DNA of 64,000 nucleotides from Epiperipatus broadwayi. Lineage: Eukaryota > Onychophora > Udeonychophora > Euonychophora > Peripatidae. The stretch covers positions 9,005,916 through 9,069,915 of the forward strand of contig JAQFVV010006220.1 of the NCBI GenBank assembly GCA_028023455.1, given 5' to 3'. The translations under genes and the position numbers were made by a program. Shown in pieces: positions 1 to 12,595 of the stretch (position 1 is its first letter; the number at the start of each line of letters is the position of its first letter). The notes below the pieces were generated by a model, which had not been told where the DNA came from, made no database searches, and was given only the letters and a program-made list of their open reading frames with translations.

Positions 1-211
1 ATAAACAATAATTAAATAAATAAATAGTAAATTTTAAATAAATGAATACGTATACTGAAACACTGATAAGAGTATATGTTAATAATAAAAAAATTGATAA
101 AAAAAAGATATGCCATAATAAAAAATAGGTAGTTAAACCAGTAGTTTATATCAAGTCTGGCAAAGTAATGGTAAACATGAAATTAATTGAAATTACTAAG
201 AGCTTTGAAAT
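1..211. other. AT-rich flank, no feature seen
   Basis: Low-complexity A/T-rich sequence with no open frame of interest. I see no repeat family that recurs elsewhere in the window. Confidence 0.5.
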
Positions 212-580
212 ATATAGGGTATACAACAACAGACTTTCACACAACTCACCACTCTCCACTCTATCTCATAACACCGATACACTTGAACACATATATGTTG
301 AAAAGATAAATAATCACCAATATATGTATTTCACGCTAAACCAGAAATCATTAGTTGATCCAGATTATCATCTCTACACACATATGCAATAAGTGCTCAG
401 ATATATATTAAGATAGCCAATTCCACACTTTAATGGACAGGCTTCAATCCCCTCCACATTTCAACTCTTTAACCATCCATTCAATTGAAAATCAGATGAT
501 GGAATATTCAAAGGCCATCCTGAGGCCAAGATCCTAATCACAACCATGTTGACCTAAAGTTAATCTGATCCTGGTTTGAA
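212..580 (+). repeat. Dispersed repeat family A, copy 1
   Basis: About 370 bp aligns by eye to copies at 7036-7400, 14808-15090, 61404-61765 and 61887-62135. Shared landmarks in order are a degenerate terminal segment with CAGACTTTCACAC, then TGAAAAGATAAATAATCACC, then CTAAACCAG followed by CAGTTGGTCC-like sequence, then ATATTAAGATAG, then AATGGACAGGCTTCAATCC, then GATGATGGAA. No protein is encoded; the short open frame at 168-392 is chance. In better-preserved copies the left end read on the minus strand holds a tRNA B-box-like motif, so this may be a SINE or a SINE-derived non-autonomous element. Confidence 0.7.
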
Positions 581-609
581 ATAATTATTTGATATTTGTA
601 ATAACAACA

Positions 610-770
610 ATAATTGAATGATTTGTGCTCAGGAATTGTAGCATAAGAAGTTTGAAGGCTAGAAGTGCCAGAATTAAAATCCATCCCAGTGTTTTATACT
701 CCAAAATCTGACATTCTGTCACTGCACTAAACATGCAGGGCAATATTTGTAATAAAAATGGATGACTTAT
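610..770 (-). repeat. SINE-like family B, degraded copy
   Basis: Read on the minus strand it starts CCCTGCATG and continues TTTAGTGCAGTGACAG, an A-box-like stretch. About 35-40 bases later comes a degenerate B-box-like GGATTTTAATTC. The same layout recurs at 11810-11945, 29315-29445 and 51360-51480, the copy at 29315 being clearest. This suggests a tRNA-derived SINE, but the boxes are degenerate here. Confidence 0.4.
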
Positions 771-3700
771 GTGACTAATTCTGTCAATGCAGTAAAATGT
801 GAAGATTTTAGAACAATAAACTAAATCTCACATTAAAGTAATTTCTAAAAATTATTTTTTCTTCATACTTTTTACTTTATTCATTTATTTATTGACAGTT
901 TTGATTATCTAATAGACTTTTTCAGAATAAAATACAATTGCATTCCATTATTTCTTATTTATTTAAATAAAACATACAATAACATAAATTTGACATATGT
1001 TAAACAGTGTGAAAAGTGCAAAAAAGGCTATTGGTTTAGAGAATTATGTAGCTAAAATATTTTTAAGAGTATTTATAATAGATTGGAGATATTAATGCAG
1101 AGCTACTAGAAATGCAATTGGAAGAACACTAACTATTCTTGCAAGGTATATAAACTTAGGAAATAAAAATTTATATTTGTTTCATTGATATTGTGAATGA
1201 ATTTTTTTTTTGTAAAATTAATAATATTCTTATAAAACAGACAAATATTGACAGATGTACAAGATGTTGCTATCTTCTTCTGTTTTGTGGAGTATTTATT
1301 TACATATAAAATGAGTATTATTTTAATAAAGATGGGCTTAGTGTTAGAGATAGGAAGATTCATTTACATCAGCTTTTTTGATAACATGATAGTGATAATG
1401 TTTGAAATAAAATTCAATATATATTTATTATATAAATGCAATATAAATAAAACTCATAATTATACTGCCATAATTTTGTATATGTTGAAACTAGCTATTA
1501 ATTATTATTATTATTTTTTGTATAAGATATCTTTGATGGTCTAACACATTACTATTCTAATATCTGTTTTTTAAAAATGATTTTTTACATCATAAATGCA
1601 TTTAAAAATTTAATTAGTGAACAGTTTTGAAATTTTTGTTCTGTGCAAAGTCATAAAAGAGTAAAGGATTAAAAGTCATGTGAATTGTTAAAGTAACTTA
1701 ATGCTTTTAAGTAATTAACAAAGTGTTTGTTTGGTACTGAAAATACTAATAAAGATTGAAAGAATGAGAATTATAATAGACTAGCAGTATTTTAATAAAA
1801 ATGGAAAGTAAATTTGTGGTTCATTAAAGCTACAATTTGAAAAAAGCTTTGTTGAATAATGAATATTAAACACACTATAATAAATGAAATCAAAGCAAAA
1901 TAATTTGAGTGGTATGAAGATGTCCAGAGGATATCTCAGAAAAGATTATCAAAACAATTATTAAACTGGATACCATCAACAACAAAAAAATTAAGGCATC
2001 CAACAATGATTCTGGAAAGAAGGAATAAATATAGAAATTTGTGGGAAGATCTGTGGTTGGATAGAAAGGCATAATGATTTGGAATTGAAAGACATGATAG
2101 AGTTAGACTGATAAAAAGAAGAAATTAAATGAAGCTTAGAAAAATATTAATTCCAAAAATAAAGAAAAAAATAATAAAGGGAAAAAGGATTAGCAAATTT
2201 ATAATGTTGTAGGACTTAAAAGATTATTTTAAAAAGTCATGTAGTGAAAGAGAAATTGGATGGACTTATAAAGATATTTTTGTTAAAAAAGTTTGGATAA
2301 ATTTAAAAAAATAGAAAAAAGCTGATCAATCAATCATTCAGCTCTAGAATTAGTTTAACATTAAAAACTTCAAACAAATCAATCTTTAACTGCTTTTTTT
2401 TAATCCAGCATAATCCTGAATATCTACAGCCAAACACACAAAAACTGATGAATGTTCTAAAAAAATATAATTGTGAAAGCCTGAAGAGTAAATCTATGGA
2501 CAGAAATGACTAAAAGGGATTGTCAGATTGAATTTGACAGTTTAAAAAAAAAAAAAAAGTGGATTAAAAAAAGTTCAGAAAACATTTGTTAAAACAAATA
2601 GTGTCACAAAAGTCTTCTACTTCTTTATGATATAAAGGACTCTTTTAATTTTAAAAGTTATTATAATTTTTGGTAGAATAAAGTGTTAAAAATATCAGAA
2701 AATGACTGACTAGATGCTCCATCTACTATTTGACAACAAACTTACATTCTTAGAAAATTATTATATCTAAATAAAGAATTATTTTCTATTGTTTAGTTCT
2801 TAATATGAAAATATACTAAGTGAATATTATTGAGAAAAAATAATTATAGTAGAAGAGTATTACAGTATCCATAATTTGATATTGGTACTACTCATAAACA
2901 GTAAGTGATTAATTTAATTTGAGGAAAGATTTAAAGCAAAAAATTAACAAATAAAAAAAGTATAACTGACATCTTTAATTTGTAATAAATTGATAGGAAG
3001 TCAATAATACAACTAGTTTTGCCATATGGTATATAAAAAGAGGTAATGCTAACAATTATGTAAGTTAGTTGACTTGGTTTCAAATCATTAGAATTTTTTT
3101 AATGTCAGGCTGTTTAGTTTGAATAATATGAGGAGTAAAAGGTAGCTTCTAGTATATGCATATGCAGAAGTACATTAGATTCCAACTTTAAATCCTAGTT
3201 TCCATTGATTAAGACAAAAGCCAGAACTAGTCTAGAATTGAAGTGATATTATATCCCAATAATATCTGGAATCTATTAATATTCTAAGCTTGGAATATAT
3301 GTCTCTAGATTATAGTAAAAATAATTACTCTTAGATTAATACACAATAAGTTTTGATATGCATTTCATACAGAGGTTGTCTGCACATAAAAGAATAAAAA
3401 AAATTGCTGGAAATAATTTCTGTGATGGAATATATTGAGACAAAAAGAAAAATGATTTCATGTGGAAAAAAATGCAAAACAACAACAATAACAAAACAGA
3501 TGTTACAAAGATATAATGGACTACAAATTTATGAAAAAAGAAATATACTATTGAAATAATAGCAGAAGATATTAACAAGTCACTGAATTTAATACTTATA
3601 ATAAAGCAAAAAAAAGAATTATTAGAAATACTGGCATAAAGCAAAAGCTAAAAAGAAAAAAGAAAAGGTATTAAGCAAGGTTGATGTTTTTAAAATTAAG

Positions 3701-4244
3701 TGATGATATAAATAGTGCTGTAGAAATATGCAAATAGACATGTTATTTTGTAAAAAAAAAAAATTAAAATGAAGCAGTTTGATATTTTTATTTGAAAATA
3801 TTTTTGTAGGAAGCAAGGAATATCAGAAATGAAAAGTTACTAAATCCTAGATATATTCAGAAATAGTAAAGTATTGATAAAGTGAGTATAATTAATATTT
3901 ATTGAAAAAAAATAATGTTTAAATAAGTAAATCAAAAACTAAAAAAATAAAACAAGAAAGAAAAATTACACATTTAAAAAACTTGACCAAAAAAAAACGA
4001 TCAAAGAATTACAAAAAAAAAACAAAAAAAAACAATAGTAATAAATACTGTGTTTAAAAAATACGCAAAAAATAAAAAGCATAAAAAATATTGTTACAAT
4101 CCTATGCATAATACAGATATGTGCATACATAAAGCTAGTAAAAAAGGTTACAAAAATCTTCACTATCCAGTCAATGATTATCCTGTTTTTTCCGTGTGTG
4201 CTGTTATGTTAATGCCATTATTATTATTACTGATAATATATATG
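771..4244. other. AT-rich intergenic DNA; possible LINE tail near 1915-2100
   Basis: No host gene seen. The short open frames in this stretch are chance openings in A/T-rich sequence, rich in F, I, Y, K and N. At 1930-2075 one plus-strand frame reads a lysine-rich segment with LLNWIPS, followed later by DLWLDRKA. That resembles the C-terminal 'RxPKxxLxWxP...GRP...W' tail of endonuclease-RT LINEs, so it may be a very old LINE 3' remnant (low confidence). A poly-A tract at 2544-2558 and A-rich runs near 3960-4040 are the only other structure noted. Confidence 0.35.
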
Positions 4245-4406
4245 TATATGAATGTAATAATTTGTGATAAGTGCGCTGCTAGCAACTATGAATATGAGAA
4301 TGCCATAAGTTCTAGAAAGCGCTAAGCCGTAATTAATTAATAGAAATAACAAGCTTCTTTATAGTTGCGTATAAGCGCACTTATCACAGTTATTACATTC
4401 TGTATC
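4245..4406. mobile_element. Fold-back (MITE-like) element 1
   Basis: Terminal inverted arms of about 40 bp at 4250-4289 and 4361-4400. Both contain GTGATAAGTGCGC and end in CAACTAT, with one indel and a few mismatches, around a 71-bp centre. It has no coding capacity, which fits a MITE or other non-autonomous DNA transposon. I could not define a target-site duplication, because the flanks are simple TATA-rich sequence. Confidence 0.65.
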
Positions 4407-5380
4407 TAAGTATAAACGTCATTACATATCTATGAATAGAAAGTTTTTTTATTTATTTATTTTTGGATTCTCTTAACAAAAATATTATGTAATTAATATT
4501 GTAGTATATTTCATTTTTGTTTATCACAGACTGATGATGATGGTCATCTAGTACAGTTAAAGCACACAAAAAAAAAAGAACTGCTATATTATATTAATAA
4601 AAAAAAGAAGAAAAAATGCAGTTAACATTTATCAACGCTTAACTTATTAATTCAAAATGTAAATTGGTCTCAAATAACAGTTTTTAAATAAATTCCCATT
4701 ATTTCAAGCAGAATTAAGCACATGATAAAAAAAAAAAAAAAGACTCTGTGTCACAAATGAAATACAATGAATTATGTAACTAATATAAAAGATTTTGATC
4801 ATTTAATTAATATTTATAAACTTTTCAAATACAAAAAAAGATAAAAACAAATAAAAATTTAATTAAAAAATATTTTTTCAATTAATAGTTAATAGTGTTA
4901 GATTAACAACAAAGAGCATCTAAGATAGACTTTTTAAAATCATTGTATGAGATTGCTAATAACATAGATAGACTTATAATAAATTAAAAAGATTTGTGGA
5001 CAAGATAAATGTTCCCATATGAACAGTAAGAATTATTTATTAAATGATTATGCAAATTTATTGTTCATAAACTAATGGATGAGTATATTGGAAATGATAT
5101 ATATAAAAACAGTAAAACAGTGACAGAAGATTTAAGCTATAATAAACTCAATATTTTTTTCCAACTTATAAAAACTGCTTCAGTATTATGAGATGCATCT
5201 TACTCACACTGGACAAATCAACACTTAGTGTGGTAGAGTTGAAAGCTAAAAATTCCTAAAGTGAAGCTCAACCTAACACTTTTAATGATCAAAAATCACA
5301 CGATTTCTTAAAAAAAAATAACATTCTCATTATTTTAGTGCTCAAATGCCATAGTAGGTGGCATATCAACCTCATAATAC
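4407..5380. other. AT-rich intergenic DNA, nothing recognised
   Basis: Simple A/T-rich sequence with several A-runs (for example 4568-4580 and 4727-4740). I see no gene, tRNA or repeat recurring elsewhere in the window. Confidence 0.4.
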
Positions 5381-5552
5381 AAATACATACCACATAATAC
5401 TAAATTGTCCATTCACTTTACTATTGTAATAAAGTTCTGAAGAAGATTACTGGGGCAATCGAAACTGTAAACTATAAAAAAGGATGGTAAACAAAGCATT
5501 GTGTAACCGTAGTAAAGTGAATAAACAATTTAGTATTATATGGTATATATTT
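5381..5552. mobile_element. Fold-back (MITE-like) element 2
   Basis: Inverted arms at 5387-5423 and 5510-5546 (37 bp) differ at about 3 positions and share CTAAATTGT and ATTCACTTTACTA. The match can be extended outward to about 5381 and 5552. The 86-bp centre includes TTCTGAAGAAGATTAC. A similar TTCTGAAGAAGACTGC occurs at 51174-51189, so the centre may belong to a dispersed family. No coding capacity. Confidence 0.65.
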
Positions 5553-7035
5553 AGCAATGCAGTAAGAAAGAGTAGTTATTATACTTCTTGAAGACTACAA
5601 ATACATGTTGTGAGTCTCATCCAATTTAAGTTAATTTTCACTTTGTGTATTTGAGTGGTAGCATTGCAAGCTCAGAGGTAAAGGTTCCAAAATCAGTTAT
5701 CAATTGAGTTGTGTAATTTAAAAAATAAAAACTCAGTTGAAATAAACTAAATAGTAATGTTAAATTCTCAATCTGTCACTAAATTGCTTGAATGTCACAT
5801 ACATTTCAAGCAATTGACCATATAATTACAACTAACTAATGAACAATATATGATATTGCAACTAAACTATTATGAAAAACAACAGAGAATATTTATTTTT
5901 TAGAAAGTAAAATATTGAAAAAGGAATGTGAGAAATGAAAAAAGAAACATAAAATGAAAGAAGCAAAGGATGTAGGTTTTTTTTTCCCTTTAGATCATTA
6001 ACGATGAGATATGATGGTAGATTAGAAAAGAATAACGGAATTAAGAAAACAGCTATGATTAAAATAGAATTGAAAAAGAAATAATATTGGAAACTGATTT
6101 GGTAACTGTATATTGAAAACATACAACAGGTGGGAAAAAATAATGGTTTATAATAATATAAAAAGGTTTCAGAAAATAGGACTGTTTAATAGACTTTCTA
6201 GGCCTATTATTTTCTACATGCAGAACCTTCCAACTTCATCTAATAAAATCACATCATCAGTTCCTGCATAATTAGTCTTTCTCTGATAGGAGACTCTGAC
6301 ATATATTGTATCAATCAAGTAGCAATCAGTAAATCTCTTCAGCTACTCAAGCTAATAGCTTAAGATTTTCAACTCTCTAGGAAATCAGATTACTTTTTTA
6401 GTATCCATTGATTTATTCAATGTCTTCATAATGTGGATCCAGAGGGAGAAAGAGAAATTTGTCACCAATAACCAGTAGAATGCAATATGGAAAAGTCACA
6501 TGAAGTTTACTATTGTTATTTATTATTTTTTGGTCCAAAATCAAAAATGCTTATAATTATTGTAAATATATAACTAATAAATGTTCACACATAACTGAAA
6601 TCAAAGCAGAAGTTACTGCAAACTTTATTTGCATATGCATTTCTTAAATGTTATTTCATTTAATACTTAGGGATTGTTAAAAATAGGTACAGCCTTTATC
6701 CTCTGATTGTTTATAGTAATTTCAGAAAGGTTTACAGGTGTCCTGAAATCACATGAATATATAGGATTCATGCGTGGCATCATAGCACACCAATAAATTA
6801 AATGCTTAAATATGATCCAAGATAAAGAACAGAGGGATTCATTTTGTATTTTTTTATTTACTGATGAGTTTGTAATATTTTACATATGTATAGCTTACTG
6901 GGAGTTTACAGTAACTCCTGCTTTAATTTAATTATTTTATAAATAAAATAATTGCTGTCTAAGAATAAGAGAAAAATTATATACATGAAATAATTATTAC
7001 ATTGTACAGGCTTAAACCTGCATTTATATATGTAA
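5553..7035. other. AT-rich intergenic DNA, nothing firm
   Basis: No convincing gene. The open frame at 5862-6122 on the minus strand is a low-complexity I/F/S/Y-rich translation with no recognisable domain. Around 5640-5700 is a weak tRNA-like stretch (GGTAGCATTGCAAGCTCAG followed by AGGTTCCAAAATC) that could be a worn SINE head. Confidence 0.35.
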
Positions 7036-7400
7036 TATATGCGGGATTCGAACTCAGACTTTCACATGACCCACTACTCTCAGTGCCATCTCATATTGCT
7101 GACCCACCTGATCACACACATGTTGAAAAGATAAATAATCACCAATACACATATTTCATGCTAAACCAGCAATCATCAGTTGGTCTAGATTACTATCCTC
7201 ATATATATATAATCAGTGCTCAGTTTTATATTAAGATATCCAATCTTCATACTTTAATGGACAAGCTTCAAACTATTTCAACTCAAAACTCTTCAGCCTT
7301 CCATTTCATTGAAAATCTGATGATGGAACGTTCAAAGCCGTTATTAGTGCCAAGGTTATCATCCTACCCATGTTGACATTTTAGTCATTCTGACCCCTCA
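7036..7400 (+). repeat. Dispersed repeat family A, copy 2
   Basis: A well-preserved copy, beginning GCGGGATTCGAACTCAGAC and ending near TCATTCTGACCCC. Read on the minus strand the left end gives GTCTGAGTTCGAATCCCGC, very like a tRNA B box (GGTTCGAATCC). An A-box-like GATGGCACTGAGAG lies upstream on the same strand. The 124-residue open frame across it (7002-7376) is not a gene, since it is the translation of a dispersed repeat. Confidence 0.75.
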
Positions 7401-8355
7401 AACAGGCACATATCCAAAAAAGTCTATGATTATACTTTTCTATATTAGAATTGATAGACTAATAGGTACAAAAAAATTAATTATTATTCAGGCGGATAGA
7501 AAAATATTGGATTTTTTTAAAATAAGATTTTAGAAATATTGGTTTGTGTAGTAACAGGATAATCAAAGATGTAATAAATAAGTTTTTTTAATTATAAGTA
7601 GATATCTGACTTGTGAAAATTCAATGATTTAATATTTTTTATATTAACTATTTAGTTATATTACAATAGCATTTTTATGCAGTGTGTAATACATGGTGAG
7701 AAAAGTTTTATCTGGGAGTAACAATTTCTTTTACATTTTTCTGCTATTTTGAAAAACTCTAACAACTTAAATTTTAAAAAAATATAAGTAATCATTAAAA
7801 AATATTACTTATAAGTTAAGATTTATATTCTAAATGTAGATTTTAAAAAAGACTTTAAGCAGAGTTTACCAGGCAAAATTCTCTCCATCACCCTTTTTAC
7901 TATATAGGTACTTTGAAAAAGAAGGCATTATTCCCCAAGTCATGTCTTTTAATATTTTTTATTTTTGTTTCATTATCTGGTTAAGAATAATTAGATACAT
8001 TTTACTAATTAATATTATAATGCTATGTATATTAACTATGGGTCATTTATCTAATTTATACCTGAAAAAGTTTTTAATTTTTTGCCTAACCTAAATTCAA
8101 ACCCTGGAAGAATTGCAGATAGATGTGCTAAATGTTACATCATATGATATAAAAAATTATATTACCCATATATATTTTATTGATATTTAAATGGTGTAGT
8201 CCTTTGTATATTTTTTCCAGTTAGCATTAAGCTTGGAATTTTTCTTTGTCTACATATAAACTTTATAATATAATACAAATTAAGATCAAAAATTTTGTCA
8301 AATTTTGAAAACTATTTGTTAAAACATAAAGGCCTATATCAAAATAATTTGTTTT
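7401..8355. other. AT-rich intergenic DNA, nothing recognised
   Basis: No open frame, repeat copy or RNA gene that I can support. Confidence 0.4.
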
Positions 8356-9129
8356 TTCAAAATGTTACACAGCAATTTTATGGGAAGTATTTGATGGGCT
8401 AAAATGGGAAACTAAAGGAATAAAAATAAATTGAGATTACTTAAATCAGTTAAATTTTATTTTAAATAAGTTGTTTTTGCAAATAATTGTTCATACTTTC
8501 AAGAATTTTACAAAAACAATTGCACAAAAACAAAAAATTAAGATTAAATATAAGAGCTAAAAAGTCTAAAATAACATTTAATGCTTTTCAAAAAAGAGAA
8601 AAGAAAGAATTTAAAAAAAAATTAATCATTCTAATACTTTAGTTGAATCAAAATTAATCATAGAATTAAACTACAGTACTTTTGATAAAAATAATTTAGT
8701 ATGCCTAGGTGCATAAAAAATTCTTATAAAATATGTTTTTGTAGTGCTTCCCTATATATCTGATATTTCAATAAAACAATATAAAATCTGCTGACCACAA
8801 CATATTGAGAATAATAGAAAGCATCATAACTAAAATGCATGGGTAAAAGTACAAACAAGTATCATGAACAACATTGAAAAAGATTAAATATCTCAAATGA
8901 AATTAAATTGGATGGATATGTTAGTAAAAAAAAATGATAATATAGATATTTAAAGTCTTAAATTGGATCCAAAAATTATAAAAGACCTAAAAAATTATAT
9001 GTGATGTAGATGGATAACATATGGAACTTTTCTGGAATGTTTTGGAAAAAGGAAACTATAAATTGTGAAAAAACATTTTAATTCAGAGAGACATTTCTTT
9101 TTCAGTTGATTATTAAAAATAATGATGTG
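8356..9129 (+). pseudogene. Decayed RTE-type LINE, RT and 3' end only
   Basis: Nucleotide alignment to the near-intact element (16068-19364, minus) is clear. GATGGGCTAAAATGGGAAAC matches its 'GLKWETKG' codons, TTGTTTTTGCAAATAAT its 'VVFANN' codons after the RT FADD motif, and AATTGGATCC its 'LNWIP' codons. It ends at CAGTTGATTATTAAAAATAATGATGTG, the equivalent of the element's C-terminal codons and TGATGATG tail. Many stops, indels and internal deletions make it non-coding. The upstream half is missing, consistent with 5' truncation during target-primed reverse transcription. At the site where the near-intact copy has six T, this copy has five (8474-8478), which keeps the ancestral frame there. 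Confidence 0.75.
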
Positions 9130-11809
9130 AAAATAAAATAAAAGTTACAAAAGTCTTAAAATTTGAATATATCTAAAAAGATAGATGAAAATCTACATTT
9201 GTTTAAAAGTTAATTTAATACAGTAAATAAAGACCTTGTTAAATCTTTACATAATAATAAGAAGAAATACATTATTAAAAATTAATTCAGGAACTATAAA
9301 ATAAGAAACAAAATAAATTTGAATTTGAATTTCATGAATATGTATTATTATAGTTAAAAACAAATTATAATAGTTTCCCGTATATAATTCTTTTAGTTCT
9401 TTTAATGAATACAAAAATTTGTGAAATAGTAGCATAACTATAGAATATACATATTTAACAAACATGAGCACACGTACACACACGCACACATAGATTGAAA
9501 CGATATGGTTAAATTATAACAATTTTGGATTTAGAAAAAAAGGAATTATAATAATAACACTAATAATATTTAAAGAATATTTTGATTTCTATACTAATTT
9601 CTTTTATGTTGAGTATTATAATTGTTTTATAATAAATGAGAATGTAATAATTATATACATTTTATTTATAATTATACATTTTGAAATTATTTAGTGTATA
9701 AATTGTGATGGAAAAGTAAAAAATAATTTGACTATCAGATTATTAATGATAATCCTGGAAATATGAAGGCATAACATTTCAGAATAAATACTATAACTTT
9801 ATTGACTTCTGGGACTAACTTATAGGGTAAATTAGGCTTACTAAGTTTAACATAATAATTGCCAAATATATATATATTTTAAAAAGTAATCAAAAAAGAG
9901 GTACCCATAAGCAATGTAAAAATGTTTATTAAACATCTAAAACCAAATAACAATTCAATATTAACAAGCACATAAAATCTTTAATAATTATAATATATAT
10001 ATATATATATAATATCAATCAATTACAATATTTAACTTTAAATTAAATTAAACTATAATATAATTAAATAATAAAAATATAAAAACATTAATATGTATAT
10101 AAACAAAATTTAAATTTGGAGATAAAATTAAGTTATATATGTGTATAAATATATATATAGTATTCACATATGTATGCATTTATTTGTAGTGTCATAATAT
10201 ATGAAGAAATTAATATTCAAGGGTTATTTATTATTGTTTTATTTTATTTCATATTTCTATGCTATACATATATGTTCAAACTAATATATATTTTAGAAGA
10301 TATATGATGATGACTTAACATTAGGAAAAAAATTGAAATTTTGATGTTTATTACATAAATAAAAAACATTAGTAAATAAATAAAATAGAATCTACAATGT
10401 TACTTATCAGTAAAAAATAAATCATATAGAAATAATAATTATGCTCAAATACAAAAAAAAAAAAAAGTTAATACCAAATCAAAAAGAAATTTAAAGAAAA
10501 CATTAAATTAACTAAAGTAATAAGATATTAAATACCATTAAATATTGTGCATATTACACACAATATATAACATCACCAGAGATACATAAGAATATTGTAA
10601 ACAAGGAAATTAAAAAAAAAAAAGGACAGATAATTCTTAAAGGTAGGCATTGGTGTGCATTGCTGAAAAGTACATATCAGCACAATTGTGGCAAAATGTC
10701 ATTACAGGTTCAGTCTTTAACATTAGATGTTGCTATATAATTGCAACAGATGTTGATTACGTTGCATTATTAATTTAAATAGATACCCTATTCAGGTTAC
10801 AAATTTGCAAAAAAACAAACATGACTATCATGCAAGAAAATTATAATTACCTTTTTTAACAAAAGGTATATATATAAATCGCACTAGTTTTAACAATAAA
10901 AATATGTATATAAATTGTAATTTATTGGCTAAGTTATATTTTTATTTCTGTGACGCTCAAAATGTTTAGACCTATCTCATCTAACTCTTTAAATTAGAAA
11001 AAAAAACTATATTAATAAATTTTTAAAATAGTAACTAAATTATATATAAATGTTTTATCTGAATCCTAATAATATTGAGTTCTAATATTAAAAAAATATC
11101 CAACTTTCTTTAAAATAAATTTTATATCTATTCTTGGATAACATTTATACACACAAATTTAAGTAATGGAGTAATAACTGCTGTAAAGTCAAAAAAAAGT
11201 AAAGGTAGTTTTCAGTGCGCATATTGATGGAAAATCAAAGAAGTATAATTCCTTAATAACAAAGATTCAATAGTAAATAAAAATCTAGTAATGTTCAGTT
11301 CAGTGTGTTTTGGAACATATGTATTTAAGGTTAGAAGGATGATTTACGTTATAACGTTTGCTTTTAAAACTGCGACTCGGCATAGAAAATGCATTGAAGC
11401 TATAATATAAATTTAATATTACTTGTGTTGTTTTTTTTTCCTTTTAAGTAGCATTTTAAAAGTGTATATATTTGACTAAAGATAAAACAACAAAAATATC
11501 AAACTAGTGAAACATATATATTAGCTAATAAAAATTAAATGAAATATAAAAATCAATTTCAAAAAAACGAAAAATGTATTAAATAGATATTTTTTAAAGT
11601 GTGAAAATTGTCAATGAAAACTGAAAAGGAGCCTTATTCACTTATAATTCGTAGTATTAAATATATACGAAATCTAAGTAAATAACAAAGCCAATAAAAA
11701 ATATTCATGTTAAATATAATATATGATATTACAGATTTGTTCACAACACTTACATATACATACTTAATATACATTAACATACGAACAATTATTATTGAAT
11801 GACTTTATT
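9130..11809. other. AT-rich intergenic DNA with short simple repeats
   Basis: Contains small (CA)-type and (AT)-type runs (9473-9490 and 9993-10010) and no gene. At 10650-10760 a less AT-rich patch (GGTGTGCATTGCTGAAAAG ... AGGTTCAGTC) could be a degraded tRNA-derived SINE but is not supported by a second copy. At 11347-11358 is a small perfect palindrome ACGTTATAACGT in a patch with several CpGs. Confidence 0.35.
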
Positions 11810-11945
11810 GCTTGGGAATTCATAAAGATGTTTGAGCACAAGAAGTGGTAGAGCTGAGCACCATCTATGAATGTTAAACTCTAGAGTATAAAACCTTACC
11901 AGTGCATTAATAATAGAAGGCATAATATACTGATTTATATACATA
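11810..11945 (-). repeat. SINE-like family B, degraded copy
   Basis: Same order of landmarks as the copies at 610-770 and 29315-29445: TGGGAATTC, then TTTGAGCACAAGAAG, then an AGAGTATAAAACCTTACCAG-like segment and CAGTGCATTAA. Orientation is inferred from the clearer 29-kb copy. Confidence 0.35.
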
Positions 11946-12343
11946 CCAAATATAATGGAATTCAAACTAAATGCTTTGGAAGTGAGAAATAAGAAAAGAT
12001 TAAAATGGAATTCTTATACAAAGTGAGAAGTAAAATGAAATTCTTATAAGCTTAATATAATAAGGTAAGCATGCTTTCAATATCTCTATAATGATAACAA
12101 CATCATAGCAGTATAGCTTCAAAGTGAAGGTGATTGGTGATTTAAAGTATATGTAAACAATATGTAAATGAGTGGATTTATATGTTGCACTTTTTAGAAA
12201 AAGGAAACAGTATTTTTTTTTTGTTTATTGCATTTACATTGTTGGTTATATGCCAAGTTTCTTTTACATTGCAGTTTGCATCATAGTGTTTTAAACATAT
12301 CACACTGGACATTGTAGTTATGAAGGGATGGCTGAGTTATTTT

Positions 12344-12595
12344 TTATTTAACTAAAAATATGAATTTATGATCAAAGTTCCTCTTGGCCCTATTATACAG
12401 ATACTGCTGCTGGGCAACTCTTGTTGCCATGTTAGGATAGGATCCCCTGAAATAAACTGTGATACAATTAGCATGATTGCAAAATATCTGATGCATAGTT
12501 TGGGGGATCTGTTTAGGGGTCAGTTGGTTTTTGAACCTATTAATTAAGTGGTATCTATATAACAGGGTGAAAAACAACTCTGACCATAAATCCAT
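12344..12595 (-). other. Unassigned 83-codon open frame in a less AT-rich patch
   Basis: The minus-strand frame encodes 83 residues. It is mixed in composition and not the usual low-complexity translation of this window, including RVAQQQYLYNRAKRNFDHK near its C-terminus (about residues 59-77). I recognise no domain, no splice donor at its end and no paralogous copy in the window. It could be a fragment of an unfamiliar repeat, a host exon or chance. Base composition is visibly less AT-rich than the flanks, which is the only reason to flag it. Confidence 0.2.

Noticed and set aside
1133-6122. Several 60-100 residue open frames rich in F, I, Y, S (for example 1133-1363, 3336-3644, 3966-4163, 5862-6122)
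   Set aside because: Typical random openings in roughly 75% A+T DNA; no domain, no splice-site pairing, no composition shift. Some look like membrane proteins only because AT-rich codons encode hydrophobic residues.
7002-7376. 124-residue open frame as a protein gene
   Set aside because: It lies wholly within dispersed repeat A; other copies of the repeat do not keep the frame open.
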